A stretch of DNA of 64,000 nt from Auricularia sp. M13 (lineage: Eukaryota > Basidiomycota > Agaricomycetes > Auriculariales > Auriculariaceae), in assembly GCA_037042915.1 (NCBI GenBank), contig CM073199.1, positions 3,782,001 to 3,846,000 on the forward strand, read 5' to 3'. Made by a program: the position numbers and the translations under genes. Below the pieces are notes generated by a model that saw only the letters and a program-made list of their open reading frames with translations, was not told the DNA's origin and searched no databases. This document shows, one piece after another, positions 32,433 to 43,888 of this stretch. The stretch's first letter is position 1; every line of letters starts with the position of its first letter.

Positions 32433-32589
32433 CCTCTCAGGTCGGACCAGTGGATAGAAGCAGTGCAGAGCTGTCTATAGTCGCCGTGGGATACGTAGTT
32501 TGTAGCATAATTTAGCCTAGAAGCGTATGAAAAGAGTAGCAGTTTATCAAGTTGTCCGCCAGAGACTGCGGGTCGCACCGTGCCAGTAA

Positions 32590-35500
32590 TAAAGCTCCAA
32601 CCATTTACATTAATTACTCATTTAATGTGATTATATTACATTACCAATTACAATAAAATTATTCGAAGCCGTAATTTTTGAGTAATAGGTTGTAATTAAT
32701 TATATCGAGTTCAAGAGGGCATCCGCGCTGCCATCCGGGTCCTTTCCGGCAATGCAGGAACCGGACCGGGACCGGCAATCCGCGCTGAGCGTCGCGGGAC
32801 CAGACGGTCCAGACCTGGACTTTTGAGCTCAACCTGCGCCGTCGCCGCTAGACTGCCCGTGCTCCTCGGAAACCATCTGCCATACCACTGCATAGAATGA
32901 GCAGCATGCTTGTGCTCTCCTGGCTCGACACTGGTAGCTGTGCTCAATGCACTCTGGCTCCTGCTTGGCTTCGGTGCAACGTGGGACGCGCACCAGCACT
33001 GTCCAGTAACACAGCAGACGATTTCTACGCTCAGCCTTGCAGGCTCACAGGACTCTTGACGCTTCTGTGCCCTCTGGCATGCATTTTCTCGTCTAATAAC
33101 ACTGAGGTCAAATAGTCGCTGGTATGTCGTGACCAGCACCGTCCCGCCCGTTTCTCAACGTGGGGAATTGCCTCACTTGTGCTTAATCTCCAACCATCAA
33201 CATTGGACACCTCGTTGCTGCGTAGCTCTGGATTTCTGAGCACTGTGGGTTTGCATGCCGCGTCAATCCGCGCGAACCTCAGTGATGTGCACAAATTTTT
33301 GTAGGCTGCTGCTACTTCTCTCTGACATGCCTGAAGAGCTAACGCGGACATCTGAGGCTCTACCATACTTGTTTATCTATGCCTAGGGACTCTGATGCCT
33401 GCCCTGTGTTTCTGACCTCTTATGTCTATCTTCGGCGGACTCCACCTTCGCCCATGCCTGCTGTGTGCATTTCGTATCAGTATCTGACTTGGAGACACTG
33501 TCATTTGCTCTTGCTCACTGAGTCCATATAATGCCGAGCAAGTGATCCTTACTTAGCTTCCGGCGACCTGTTCGCGATCGTTCACTCCCACGCATCCGAC
33601 CGACGTCCACGATGGCAGACGACACGCTGCCCGCTAAGCTAGCGCGTCTTCAGATGCTTCTTCACGACCTGCCGCATAGTATCCCAGAAGGCAGCACCTT
33701 TTATGGATCATCCGACCTCAAAGTCGGCCCTGTCGAGCGCCAGCAAAGCGACGGTACTGAGCTAGGAGCCCTCCACAAGCGGCTTGAGATTGTGTTCGGG
33801 CCGTACACTTCGCCCGATCCTATTCATTTTTTGGAGCGTGGCGAGAGCCTTGAGAACGTCGTCAACGTTTTTCAAGATGCGCTCGCCCGAAATCTGAGCG
33901 GCGACAAGACTATCCTACATGGCTGGGTGGACAGGCTGAGTACATCTGCGCTTGCTGCCTATGCTGCGGCCAACAAGAAGGTGTGCAGTCACTGCATATT
34001 CCTAAATTATTTCCTGAAATCGTTGCAGCCGCCCGCAGAACGTCGCCAGAGCCAGCCGTCGAAGCGTGCCATGCACATGGACATCGATGACGGCGCACAG
34101 GATCAGCCTGTTCCCGCCAAGCGCAAGGGCACAGTTACCGAATTCCTTCAGCCGCAGGCAACCAAGAAAGCAAAGGCGGTGTCAGGAGCGAAGAAGGCCG
34201 CTACGTCTGGCGAACTCAGTGAGTGTATCTTGTAGCGACCTTCCCCAGAACTTACAGCAGAACCTGCAGCGCCAGCAACTGCAAGGTCTGCGCCTGCCGC
34301 TCCAAAGGCTGCGCCTGCCGCTTCAAAGACTGTGCCCAAGACCGCCGCTCAAAAGGCCGGAAAGCGCGACACATCCACAAAGGCACTCCTTGCCAATCCG
34401 CCCGACGAGACCGAGCACCACGACGACAGCGATGCCGACTATGCTCCGCCGCGCAAGCCGCTACCCTCCGACGAAGAGATGAGTGACGACGACGAGCTGA
34501 TGTTCGATGATCAGACGGTGGGTTTCGTTCTCGCCAAATGATTGAAACTGAGATGAAGCAAAGGACAAGAGAGTAGATGCGGGGAACGGCAAATCCAAGA
34601 GCAATGCCATAGATGTTGACGATGTTTCCGACGGAGAGTCCGCGCTGAAGGCTGTGAACGCGGCGGAGGAGGCAGCAACTGCGAAGGGGATGCGACGTGG
34701 ACCGAAGAATACAACGTTGAGGTTCTGGCAGACCCCCATACAGGTGATCGATAAGGGAGACCTCAAATGGAAGTTCCTCTGCAAGTTCTGCGATTGGTGC
34801 GTGTTTTATGCATTGGAATCGGCTGGAGGTACTGATCTGTGATTTATTACAGCGAACGAAAGGTCAAGCGCACGCCGCACTGTGCGAAGTTCGAAGACGA
34901 GCCCAAGCTTCCCAGCCTAACCAATCTCACGTCGCACACAAACGAGAAGCACCAAGACCGCAAAGCCAGTGTAATTGACGCTGAACATTCGGCCGGCACT
35001 ATCGCGCCGCACGGCTACTCGCCCGCTGCAGCTAAGCTCATGGCGCAGTGGCTGGCCGATGGTGCGCTCAATCCAAAGGTTATCAAAACGTATAAGGGAT
35101 TCCTGCGTCATTTTGCGGCATGGATCATCGATGAGAACTTGCCATTCAACACGGGTGAGAGCTTCTCGCTCAAGAATCTCTTCAAGTACCTCGACGTCCA
35201 CTACGACCTCCCGTCTGACACAACTGTTCGAAACGAGCTTGCGAGACTTTACCGTGACCTGCACGCAGTTGTTGTCAAGGAGCTGACGGTGCGTGGTTGT
35301 ATATATTTGCATGTTGAGCGCACTGACCAAAGTAGACTGTGACGTCGCGCATCTCGTATGCGACAGACACATGGACAACGACGCAGAAGATCTTCACCTT
35401 CGCTGGAATCATCGCATCGTTCATTGACAATGACTGGACGCTGATCGAGCGCGTCGTCGACATGGCCGTTCTGGAAGATAATCAGCATGAAGGTGTCCAT

Positions 35501-37412
35501 GCGGGAGCGGCGTTCGCAGAGTCAGCGGCCGGTCGCGGGGGATTTAACAAGATGAGTTATTCCTGCTCTTTCTGGTCGCACCTACCTGACGAAAGAAATT
35601 ACATGCTTGCTCTCACGATGGACAATGCATCGGCCAACGACGTTATGGCCCGGACTATCGGTCTCATCATCCTGAAGCGGTACGGCATTCACCTCCACAT
35701 GGACAACTCCCGCATCCGCTGCCTGCCACATGTTGTCAACATTATTGTTCAGAAGATTCTTTCCGCGCTGGACGAAGCCGACGACCCTGATGAGGTTGAT
35801 TATTACACTGCAGACAAGTCTGCGCCGATACATTATGACCCCGCGACAGACGAAGAACAAGTTGAATATGAGCAGGCCGCTGAGGACGAGGAGAAAAGGT
35901 TGGCTTCCCAGGAGGCCGCAGCTAAGCGACGTGCAAAGGAGGAAGCTCCAGACCCAGGAGCCGTCGTCCAACGCGCGGCCCTCCTGCAGATGATTGCATC
36001 GCTTCAGCCAAAGGAAGAGACTGTCAACAGTCCAGTGAAGAAGGTCAGTGCTCATCACCCGGTGTTTCTCGCGGTCTCAGTTTGCTGACGGTCATAAAGC
36101 TTCGTCTCATATGCACCAAGATCGTGACAACCCCTCAGCGTCGTGCCAAGTTCCGGCGTCATGTTGCTGCGTGCTTCCCCACAGATGAAGCACTCCATGG
36201 TCTCATGGTCGTTCGCGACGTTGCAACCCGTTGGAACTTCACTCACGCGATGCTTCAACGTGCTCTGCGCCTCGACAAGGTAAGTTCTTTTGCTACTATC
36301 ATATCTTGCTATCTCATCACTGTAGGCAATCGACGCATGGGTTCTTGAACACCGTGAAGAGCTTGGAAAAAAGATCCAGCTGACTGAGGAAGACTGGGAG
36401 ATGCTCCGTAACACTGAGGATGTTCTTGGTGTGCGCTCGTCTTCTCTGTCGCTTCCTACTTCAGGCTAATTTTGGCAGATCTTCCCCGAGGTCACCATGT
36501 ACATGTCGCAGGCTGGCCAGCCAACCCTTCCATGGGTTCTTCCTATGTACACGCTCATGGAGGCGGAGCTCAAGAAACGGATTGAAAACGAAGATCTCCC
36601 TCCAAAATTGCGCGCGGCAGCATCAGAAGGAATGAAAAAGCTCACGCAATACTTCAATCTCGCAAAGGCATGCCAATACAATTGGCTAGCCACGAGTGCG
36701 TATAAATTCTTGCAATCGTTCATACACTTACCAACTACACGCAGTGCTGCATCCCGCACTTCGCGGCTGGTGTAACATACATGGGTACGGTGAGAAAGCG
36801 CGGACGATGCTTGAGCACAGCTTCCAGTCCTACAGTGCAGAGCACGCTGCGAGCGCTCCCAATTCTATGGCGCCTGCTGCACCCGTTCCAAAGCACAGTC
36901 TCCTTGACCGTGTTATGGCTGGTGGTGTCGCTCCACCGGTGGAGAGTGCGCCTTTGGCCCCGTTAGGTGACTCTGAGATAGATCGATACCTGCGAGGCTT
37001 CGACAACGGCTTTGCTCTTGCGGATAACGCGCTGACATGGTGGAAGGTGAGATATGTTACAAACATGCGCTCGGCTCTGACAGTCCGTAGAAAAATGCAC
37101 GTGACTTGCCTGTCCTTGCGCGTATGGCTCGCGACTTTCTTGCGATCCCTGCGTCAAGCGTGTCTGTGGAGCGCCTTTTCTCAGGCTCAGGGGATCTCAC
37201 GACAAAGAAGCGAGCATCCTTGCAGTCAGCCACTATCAGGGAAAGCGTTTGCACAAAGAGCTGGATCCGCGAGGGGTTGATGTATCGTCTTTAGGTGGTC
37301 AGCTCATGTGATACGTGATATAATGCATTATAACGTGTTACAATGAATTACATTACTGAATCCGATTAAATTATTTTTTTCCGTAATGGTAATGTAATTG
37401 GTTGGAGCTTTA
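32590..37412 (+). mobile_element. Apparently intact hAT transposon
   Basis: The 4,823-bp element is bounded by TAAAGCTCCAACCA on the left and its inverse TGGTTGGAGCTTTA on the right; the inverted match extends to about 23 of 24 bases. GCCAGTAA flanks both ends exactly (32582-32589 and 37413-37420), a perfect 8-bp target duplication diagnostic of hAT. Subterminal regions are AT-rich with repeated ATTACATTA motifs at both ends. It encodes a complete 11-exon transposase with no stops or frameshifts. Perfect duplication, matching TIRs and an open transposase imply a recent insertion and possible activity. Confidence 0.95.
33612..37294 (+). CDS. hAT-family transposase with BED-type zinc finger
   Basis: Model: 33612-33980, 34029-34218, 34258-34517, 34564-34796, 34853-35288, 35336-36043, 36100-36279, 36326-36430, 36479-36695, 36745-37046, 37091-37294; 1,067 residues, every junction GT-AG and in phase. 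The N-terminal ~340 residues are low-complexity, Ala/Pro/Lys then acidic. The BED-like finger FLCKFC...TSHTNEKH spans about 345-384. The RNase-H core has D in SYATDTWTT (~507), D in LTMDNASAND (~592), the RCLPHVVN segment, VVRDVATRWNFTHAML, and E in PMYTLMEAEL (~856). The C-terminal dimerisation domain is LARMARDFLAIPASSVSVER, LFSGSGDLTTKKRASLQ (about 1008-1048). It cuts and re-inserts the surrounding element. The 48-nt first intron could be retained without breaking the frame. Confidence 0.9.
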
Positions 37413-37420
37413 GCCAGTAA

Positions 37421-38013
37421 GGAGCGCTAGCGCCGTGTGCAATAGCAGGAATACAACGGCAAGAGAATCAGTCCAGAGCAATCCTCCCAGCGTATTAACG
37501 GTCCTCTTTTTACTTTGTGCGCCCCTTTCAAACGCGCGAGGACGACATAGGCTTGCCGCTCGTCCGAACACTACTCGTGACAGTGAAGACGGCGTCGAGC
37601 TCCACGTCGGTCCTCTGCGCAGCGCAGAGCTCCTCGCGGAAACAGCAAAAGCACGTGGAAGCACCGGGATAAGTCGATAGAGCGGCTTGCGTCAGACAAA
37701 CTGTTTGCTATGCGCGCCGTCAGAGGGAGCGAACGGGTGGCAAAATTTGCAACCGGCGTTCCGTTATGTCCGCGCCATATTACTGTGAAATCCATTTGGG
37801 TGCCCGTCTGCACCCGACCCAAATAAATATGTTAGTACTGCTGGTAAGAATTCCAAGGAGTAGAGCGGACTGAGCGCTGTAACCTTTTGAATACTGTTCT
37901 GTTCCGGGCCGACGGTTCCGCGGCTTGTCTTCTTACCACCATGACCAGATCACGCGTCCAGGGCCCTGCGCGTGCGCCTTATATTCAGAACACGGCTGCG
38001 CTGTGGGCGCGCG
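37421..38013. other. Intergenic, promoter of the GDSL gene
   Basis: No gene supported. A CTTATATTC stretch lies only ~30 bases before the ATG at 38014, unusually close for a TATA box. Confidence 0.4.
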
Positions 38014-39305
38014 ATGGCCCCACTTCTTCCAGTACTGGCGGCCGTATTGCTGGTGGCCGGCGTGCGCGCCGCGACATTTCGCTGGGAGGATGTGCAAGCC
38101 GTCTACGCGTTCGGCGACTCGTATACGTTCGTACAGGGAACGCGCGGGCATGCCAACTTCAGGTGAGTGCAAATTGCGCGCAAATTTAGACCTTCGAGGA
38201 ACCTGACTTCGAGTTTGTCTACAGCTTCATCGGCGACGCGAATAATCTGGCATTCACTCCGCAGCAGCTGCTCACGGATGAGATCGTATTCCGAAACGTA
38301 CGTGTAAGCTCGAGCCAAAAAAAAATTCCATAATTTGGCTGACGATGTGCGTCTTACTACTCAGACGAGTTCAGACGGTGCCAACTGGGTACGCATCTGA
38401 ATGCACGCGCCGAACTGACGCCAACGCCCGCGCAGCTTGAGTTCCTAACGGGCTGCTTCTCCGGCCCACCCGCGCGCTGCCGCCGCCAGCTATGGGACTT
38501 CGCCTTCGCCGGCGCGGATATCGACGATGCGCTCTTACCGCGGCACCACGACTTCACGGTCTCCCTCACGAACCAGGTCGCGCAGTACCTCACCTACGCG
38601 CGCGGCGTCCTTCCGCGCACCGACCCGCGCAGGACGATGGTGGCGTGGTGGATTGGGATCAACGATACGGGCGATACGATTAATCGGGAGGATATTGGTG
38701 ACTTTGAGGCGTTTTGGGAGAGGGAGATGGATGCGTATTTCGACGCGGTGGTATGTCGTTCTTCTCTTAATTTATCTTGGGGAAGCGCTTACATGAGGCT
38801 GTAGCAACGCGTGCACGACACAGGCCTCGCGCGCGCCCACCTCTTCGTCAACGTCCCGCCGGGCGAGCGCTCGCCGAGCACGCTCGGCAGCGGCAACGCG
38901 ACGCGCGTCGCAGTCCACGCGAGCAGGATCGCGGGCTTCAACGCCGCGCTCGCTAGACGCGTCGCGCTGTTCGAACGCGCGAACCGTCGAAGTGCGCAAG
39001 TTATTGCGTTCGACGCGCATGGGTGGTTCAATCATGCGCTGGACGATGCCCCGAAGCTTGGATTTACGAATACGACTGGGTATGTATTGCGTGCACATGT
39101 TATCGGTTGATATTCTGACCGATTGCTTGTAGGTTCTGTCATTGCAAGGATCCCGAGGGGTTCTTTTGGTACGGTGCGTTCCCGTCTCCAGAGCGCAATC
39201 GTATGCATTATGCTGACGCTGCATGGTGCAGACTCAGGTCATCCAACGGAGGCAGTCCATCGGCTCCTCGCACGCGCCGTCGATTCTACGCTTCGCGCTG
39301 CGTGA
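38014..39305 (+). CDS. Secreted GDSL esterase/lipase (SGNH hydrolase), copy 1
   Basis: Exons 38014-38162, 38225-38297, 38365-38388, 38436-38750, 38805-39079, 39133-39173, 39232-39305; 316 residues. Signal peptide MAPLLPVLAAVLLVAGVRA. SGNH blocks: I, YAFGDSYTF with the nucleophilic Ser; II, FAFAGADIDD with Gly; III, WWIGINDTGDT with the oxyanion Asn; V, DSGHPTEAVH with catalytic Asp and His. This resembles the fungal CE16-type acetylesterases that deacetylate hemicellulose-derived oligosaccharides; the substrate is inferred, not shown. Exon 3 is only 24 nt (TSSDGANW). The gene is convergent with its paralogue at 42580-43888, which has the same seven-exon structure. Confidence 0.9.
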
Positions 39306-39782
39306 TCTCATGTGAAAAGGCTGTCTTGCGTTTCCGCGCAGTATCTACAAGCTGTGAATAGGAGTGAGAGACTTGAGCAATTGGCTTTTACTGCTCACAT
39401 TTGAGCAGTTGCCTCATCATGCAGATGGACCATTTGCGGCGTGTATCACTCGCAGAGGACCCAAGAGACAAGTTCTAACTGACTGCTCGATGTTGTCCTC
39501 GCACCACCGGTACCAGAGCCTGCGCAAAGCGTAGCCCGTGTTGCACCACATCGACGCGGAGCTTGTGGACGGCGGAAACCTGCGCCAGGGAGACTTCGTC
39601 GAGTTCTGCACGATTGCACGATGAGGGATGTATGCATCACGGCCGCCGGAGAGGGAAATGCTCGCGCGCAGCAACGTGCTCCGGAGTCTGAGGTGCAGGG
39701 GCGGTGCGGAGCTTCGCCTATTTCTTATCGTGATTGCTTGCACGCGAATCTTGCCCTCTTCCATTCCCAGTCCAGTCAGCAC
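39306..39782. other. Intergenic, nothing seen
   Basis: A short open stretch near 39555-39622 (LHHIDAELVDGGNLRQGDFV) is not recognised and has no start. Confidence 0.35.
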
Positions 39783-40708
39783 GATGACAGCACACACGCG
39801 CGTGCACGCCCTGCACCTCGGCGGCGAGATGTACAACGCCCCGCTGCGCGACCACGTCCTCGGCAACGCGCGCATCCTGCGCCTCGCACCGTCGCTGCCC
39901 TACCTCGAGCTCGGGCCGTACTACGCGCCTCCGGCCCCGCTCGCCGACTCCTCGTCCGCGTCTTGGTCAGCACGCCTGCGCAGCTCGTCCATCTCAGACT
40001 CGGAATCGTGTGGTTCTCCTGCACCCAATGCGCGCAGCTGGCGCACGCGCGGCCGTTTGGCGCGCTCAAGATGCTGATGGTGCCCCACGGAAAGGGCAGC
40101 TCTCGACGCGCGATTTGTTCTTCTTGCTCTCGATGATGCCGGCCATGGAGGCGCTGTGGGTGTGCACGAAGGATATGTGCGTGTCGGGGTACTGGGACGA
40201 CGGCCCGCGCGAGTTGGGGCGCTGGTATGTGCGCGACGCATCTGTGCTCGATGGGCCAGCGTGCAAGCTTCGCTATTATCGATGCGCGTCGCCGTGTGTC
40301 GGGTGGGAGCTGCCGGTGGCGGGCTCGCTGGACTCGACGCGCGACCTCGAGCTGAAGCTCGGCTGGGCGGTCGACTGCGCACAGGACGCCGCGATCCTCC
40401 TACGAATAGCGCCGTGCTTGCGTTCGCTCGTCATCCACATCGACGACAGAGTACAGGCGCGGTTTCTCCTCCCCGCGCTCGCGCAGTGCGGGCGATTACG
40501 CACGCTCAAGTTGTTCGTGGCGCGGCGCAGCTTCTCGGCCGCCGCGGCGCTTGCGCTGTTTGGCGCGCTCGCGGAGGCCTGGTGCCGGTCGGTGGCGCTG
40601 GAGTTCGACCCCGCGCCCGCGGAGGAGGTTTTGTCTATGTTTACAAATGGAAAATTGCTGGAGACCTCCGGTGCTGAGGCTGGATATGTGGATGGCGGAT
40701 TTAGATGA
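39783..40708 (+). pseudogene. F-box/LRR-like protein fragment, frameshifted
   Basis: Coding-like text moves through three frames: MTAHTRVHALHLGGEMYNAP and ARILRLAPSLPYLELGPYY, then after ~39960 AQLVHLRLGIVWFSCTQC and PFGALKMLMVPHGKG, then after ~40095 STRDLFFLLSMMPAMEALWV, ARFLLPALAQCGRLRTLKLF and a stop at 40708. Leucine-rich segments of this kind characterise the C-terminal halves of fungal F-box proteins. No F-box is visible, and no GT-AG pairs resolve the shifts. It is flanked by the two convergent esterase genes. Confidence 0.5.
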
Positions 40709-41865
40709 TTTGTGTGATGCTGTGCGCCAGTTGTAACGGTATTGTGCGGCGCACAAGCTGCGGCTTGATCAGGTTTTGCTGGATTCATGACTGCGCGAGA
40801 CTCGAGATGGATGGTTGTGTCATTGTAAGTGTACGCGAACCAATAGGCAGGCTGGACAGAAATTGAACGGATAGATGCTGTCCGTGCCCAAGCAGTGTTC
40901 AACTCACAAGTTTGGCGTGTCCTTCACAACGCTGCGATGACGTCCCGGTCATTCGTCGTGAATGTAGCGAACTCGCAGAAGATGAACAAACCGTCGGCAG
41001 TCGTCCGAGTTGCACCGCCAAGTCAGCTTCAACTACAATGAACACAGCAGCGTGGGGTTGTTCGAAGATCCGTTGTACTGCAAAGGATGGCGGGGCAGCA
41101 GAAGACGCACAAAGAACACGTGACGGTTCGCTCTTTTAGCACAGCCGAGTCATCTCCTACAGAAGGACTTGATACCACGGGGTTCGGAGGGATACAGTAG
41201 GTTGTGCTGAAAGCATGTATACAATGGAGAAATAGTAGGCAACAACGTTTCCAGCCATATAAAGGCGCGGCTAGCCTTCGCAAAGTTGTAACTTACCCAT
41301 AATATGCCCGAACCTGGAGTCCTTAGTACCGCGGTTGTCTATAAAACCATACAATTACCTTGTGAACATGATGGACTTTACGTGACATATGGGGTGCCAC
41401 ACGCGGTGAGTAATCATAATGTGCGGGATTTTCTCGAGCTTATATCCATCTTCACTGGGCCCGGCATCGAGTGGTGGTCGAGAGTTGTTAGAGATTATCA
41501 GCATGATTTTCTGCAAGAATCCATGAGTATCCATTGAAGGTGGCACAATACAAATTTCGGTGGCACTCTCTCACGCATTACAAATGATATTCCTTCAATA
41601 GGTGATCAGTCTGAATGGTGGTGCTGAGATTTGTTGACAACCACCCTCAAATTATTGTCGTGCATTCTTGCAGAAACTCATGCTAATAATCTCTTACAAA
41701 TGACAACCACATCACTATCCCGGGTCCAGTGCTTCGCAGGAGGGCGCAGTCGTCCGGTTCAATGGTCAGATTCGTACATGCGAATCTACTTCTGAATTAA
41801 ATATCCTAGGCAGGCCTGCGATTGTGCTTGCCTATAAGGTACGAACAGCTCTCTTCCTGCCAACC
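40709..41865. other. Intergenic, nothing supported
   Basis: Holds only short frames. A 77-codon ATG frame at 41304-41537 has no recognisable features, and two weakly similar segments near 41455-41525 and 41605-41680 look like a diverged duplication. Confidence 0.35.
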
Positions 41866-42354
41866 ATGGCTCAAACTGGGGGTGATGATCAGGACAAACG
41901 TTACACCGTCGCGTGCCAGATAGTGGAACTGACATGGATCATAATTGAAGACGTCCCCAGACCGCTTGAGCACATAGACGCTGAGACGGCCCGCACTTGT
42001 AGTATCGCCGGGAAGCTGCAAGCAGTCACCTTTCTTTCGCATCATAATCCCTCCGATTGCTACACAACGGATGCGGTGGTACTGGAGCGCATTCCCAACT
42101 ATTGCTCGTACATCATTGCTTACCGGCAGCCTGACCGTGACAGCTGGCGTATATGGCCCCAGTGGGTCCCAGGCAATGTGCTCAAGCCCCGCAACGCTCG
42201 TTCTAGAGGACGCTGCAGGCTTTCTCTCGACAGTAGGCACCAAGAGCCCGCTTCTGAAGCATTTACTGAAGGCCCGGGAAGTTCACCGCAGGTGGAGAAT
42301 GTACCCAAGGAGAATGCACCCAGGAATTATGATGCCGACGACGAGGCTGAATAG
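41866..42354 (+). CDS. Hypothetical protein
   Basis: A 162-residue frame from the ATG at 41866 (MAQTGGDDQDKRYTVACQIV), with a mixed, natural-looking composition up to about residue 105 (VVLERIPNYCSYIIAYRQPD) and a polar acidic end (PKENAPRNYDADDEAE). No domain is recognised. It ends 226 bases from the 3' end of the convergent esterase. It may be one exon of a longer gene or a chance frame. Confidence 0.3.
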   Translation: MAQTGGDDQDKRYTVACQIVELTWIIIEDVPRPLEHIDAETARTCSIAGKLQAVTFLSHHNPSDCYTTDAVVLERIPNYCSYIIAYRQPDRDSWRIWPQWVPGNVLKPRNARSRGRCRLSLDSRHQEPASEAFTEGPGSSPQVENVPKENAPRNYDADDEAE

Positions 42355-42579
42355 GACACTCTCACGACTGATACTCTACATATCACTGCAACCGAGGAAG
42401 CTCCCGCCACTTCGATGTTCTCAGGTTGAATATACTCGTGCCGACGATGATTATAGTCCTTATTACCGACGAATAACGTGTTCACCAAGTCGATCTAAAA
42501 GCGTCATCTGTCTGCTGCAGCATGAGAAATTGTAGAGCATTGGTTACAGCCGTATATTGTTTTGTCCCTTCGAGCCCAT

Positions 42580-43888
42580 TCAACTTGCCCAAAGAGCACC
42601 GTCGACGGCGTGTGCGAGGAGACGATGAACTGCCTCGGTCGGATGTACGGAATCTATGGCAGAAATCGTTAGCGATGGCACGGCGCAACAGTTAGTGATT
42701 AGTGGTGCGATTCTCACCATACCAAAAGTACCCCTCAGACTCCCTGCATTGACAGTACCTGTGATGCGAGTGATGAGACGCACGACCACAGACAAGTAAT
42801 AGTAGCTCGGAAATCATACCCAGTGATGTTCGTGAAGCCGAACGATCCCGCGTTGTCGAGCGCAGAGTTGAACCACGCGTTCGCATCGAACGAGACGACG
42901 CGCGTTCCGTTTGCGTGAGACTCAAAACGCGAGACGTGTCGCGCGAGCGCGGCGTTGAAGCCCGCCACGCGGCTGGCGAGTATGGTCGCGCGCGTTGCGT
43001 TATGCGCGTCGAGCGTGTTGGGCAGGCGCTCGCAGGGCGGGACATTCAGGAAGAGGTGGGCGCGGGCAAGGCCGGAGTCGTGTACGCGTTGCTAAATGGA
43101 TGTAAGCTCAGTATTAGTACGGTACGACAAGCGTTGGGAAAAGCGGCTGAACGTACGACAGCATCAAAATAAAGGCCCATCTCCCGTTCCCAAAACGCGT
43201 CAATGTCCCCAATCTCGTCTTCGCGGCCGATGGTATCAATCGAGTCGTTGATCCCAATCCACCACGCTACCAGAGTTCCGCGCGGGTCGCTGCGCGGTAT
43301 GACGCCTCGTGCGTAGCGCAGGTACTGCTCTACCTGAAGCGTGAGCGGCACGATGAAGTCCAAATGACGCGGGAGGAGCGCGTCGTCGATGTCCGCGCCC
43401 GCGAAGGCGAAGTCCCACAGTTGGCGGCGGCAGCGTGCGGGCGGGCCGGAGAAGCAACCTGTTAGGAACTCTAGCTGGTCCCGTGACGCGTGGGTCAGAT
43501 GCAAAAATACGCAGACGGTGATGTTGAGAAACGAGCGTGCACGCACCCAGTTTGAGCCGTCTGAGCTGGTCTGGAAGGAGATGCTATGGGTACTGCATGG
43601 CATGGGAGGGGGCATAACTAACGTTCCTCGGGATGATTTCGTTACTGAGCAGTTCGTGAGGCGTGAACGAGAAGTTGCTCGCATCGCCGATGAAACTGGC
43701 TACCGTGGTTACATTGCAGTTCAGAAGTGATACGCATTCGCGTACCTGAAGTTAGCGTGTCCGCGCACGCCGCCGACGAACGAGTACGAGTCGCCGAAAG
43801 CGTACACCGCCTGCACGTCGTCCCAGTTGAACGGAGAGGCGCTCGCCGCCGCCGGAAGGCTCAGAAGGAGGGCCCGAAGCAGAGTCAT
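42580..43888 (-). CDS. Secreted GDSL esterase/lipase (SGNH hydrolase), copy 2
   Basis: Exons on minus: 43888-43746, 43695-43623, 43570-43547, 43474-43157, 43091-42820, 42758-42718, 42653-42580; 314 residues, all in phase. Signal peptide MTLLRALLLSLPAAASA. SGNH blocks: YAFGDSYSF (Ser), FAFAGADIDD, WWIGINDSIDT (Asn), DSVHPTEAVH (Asp/His). All seven exon positions equal those of copy 1, including the 24-nt microexon (TSSDGSNW) and identical 73-, 41- and 74-nt exons, showing descent by duplication. The sequences have diverged well beyond allelic level, so both may be retained for different substrates or conditions. Probably an extracellular carbohydrate acetylesterase; the substrate is inferred. 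Confidence 0.9.
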
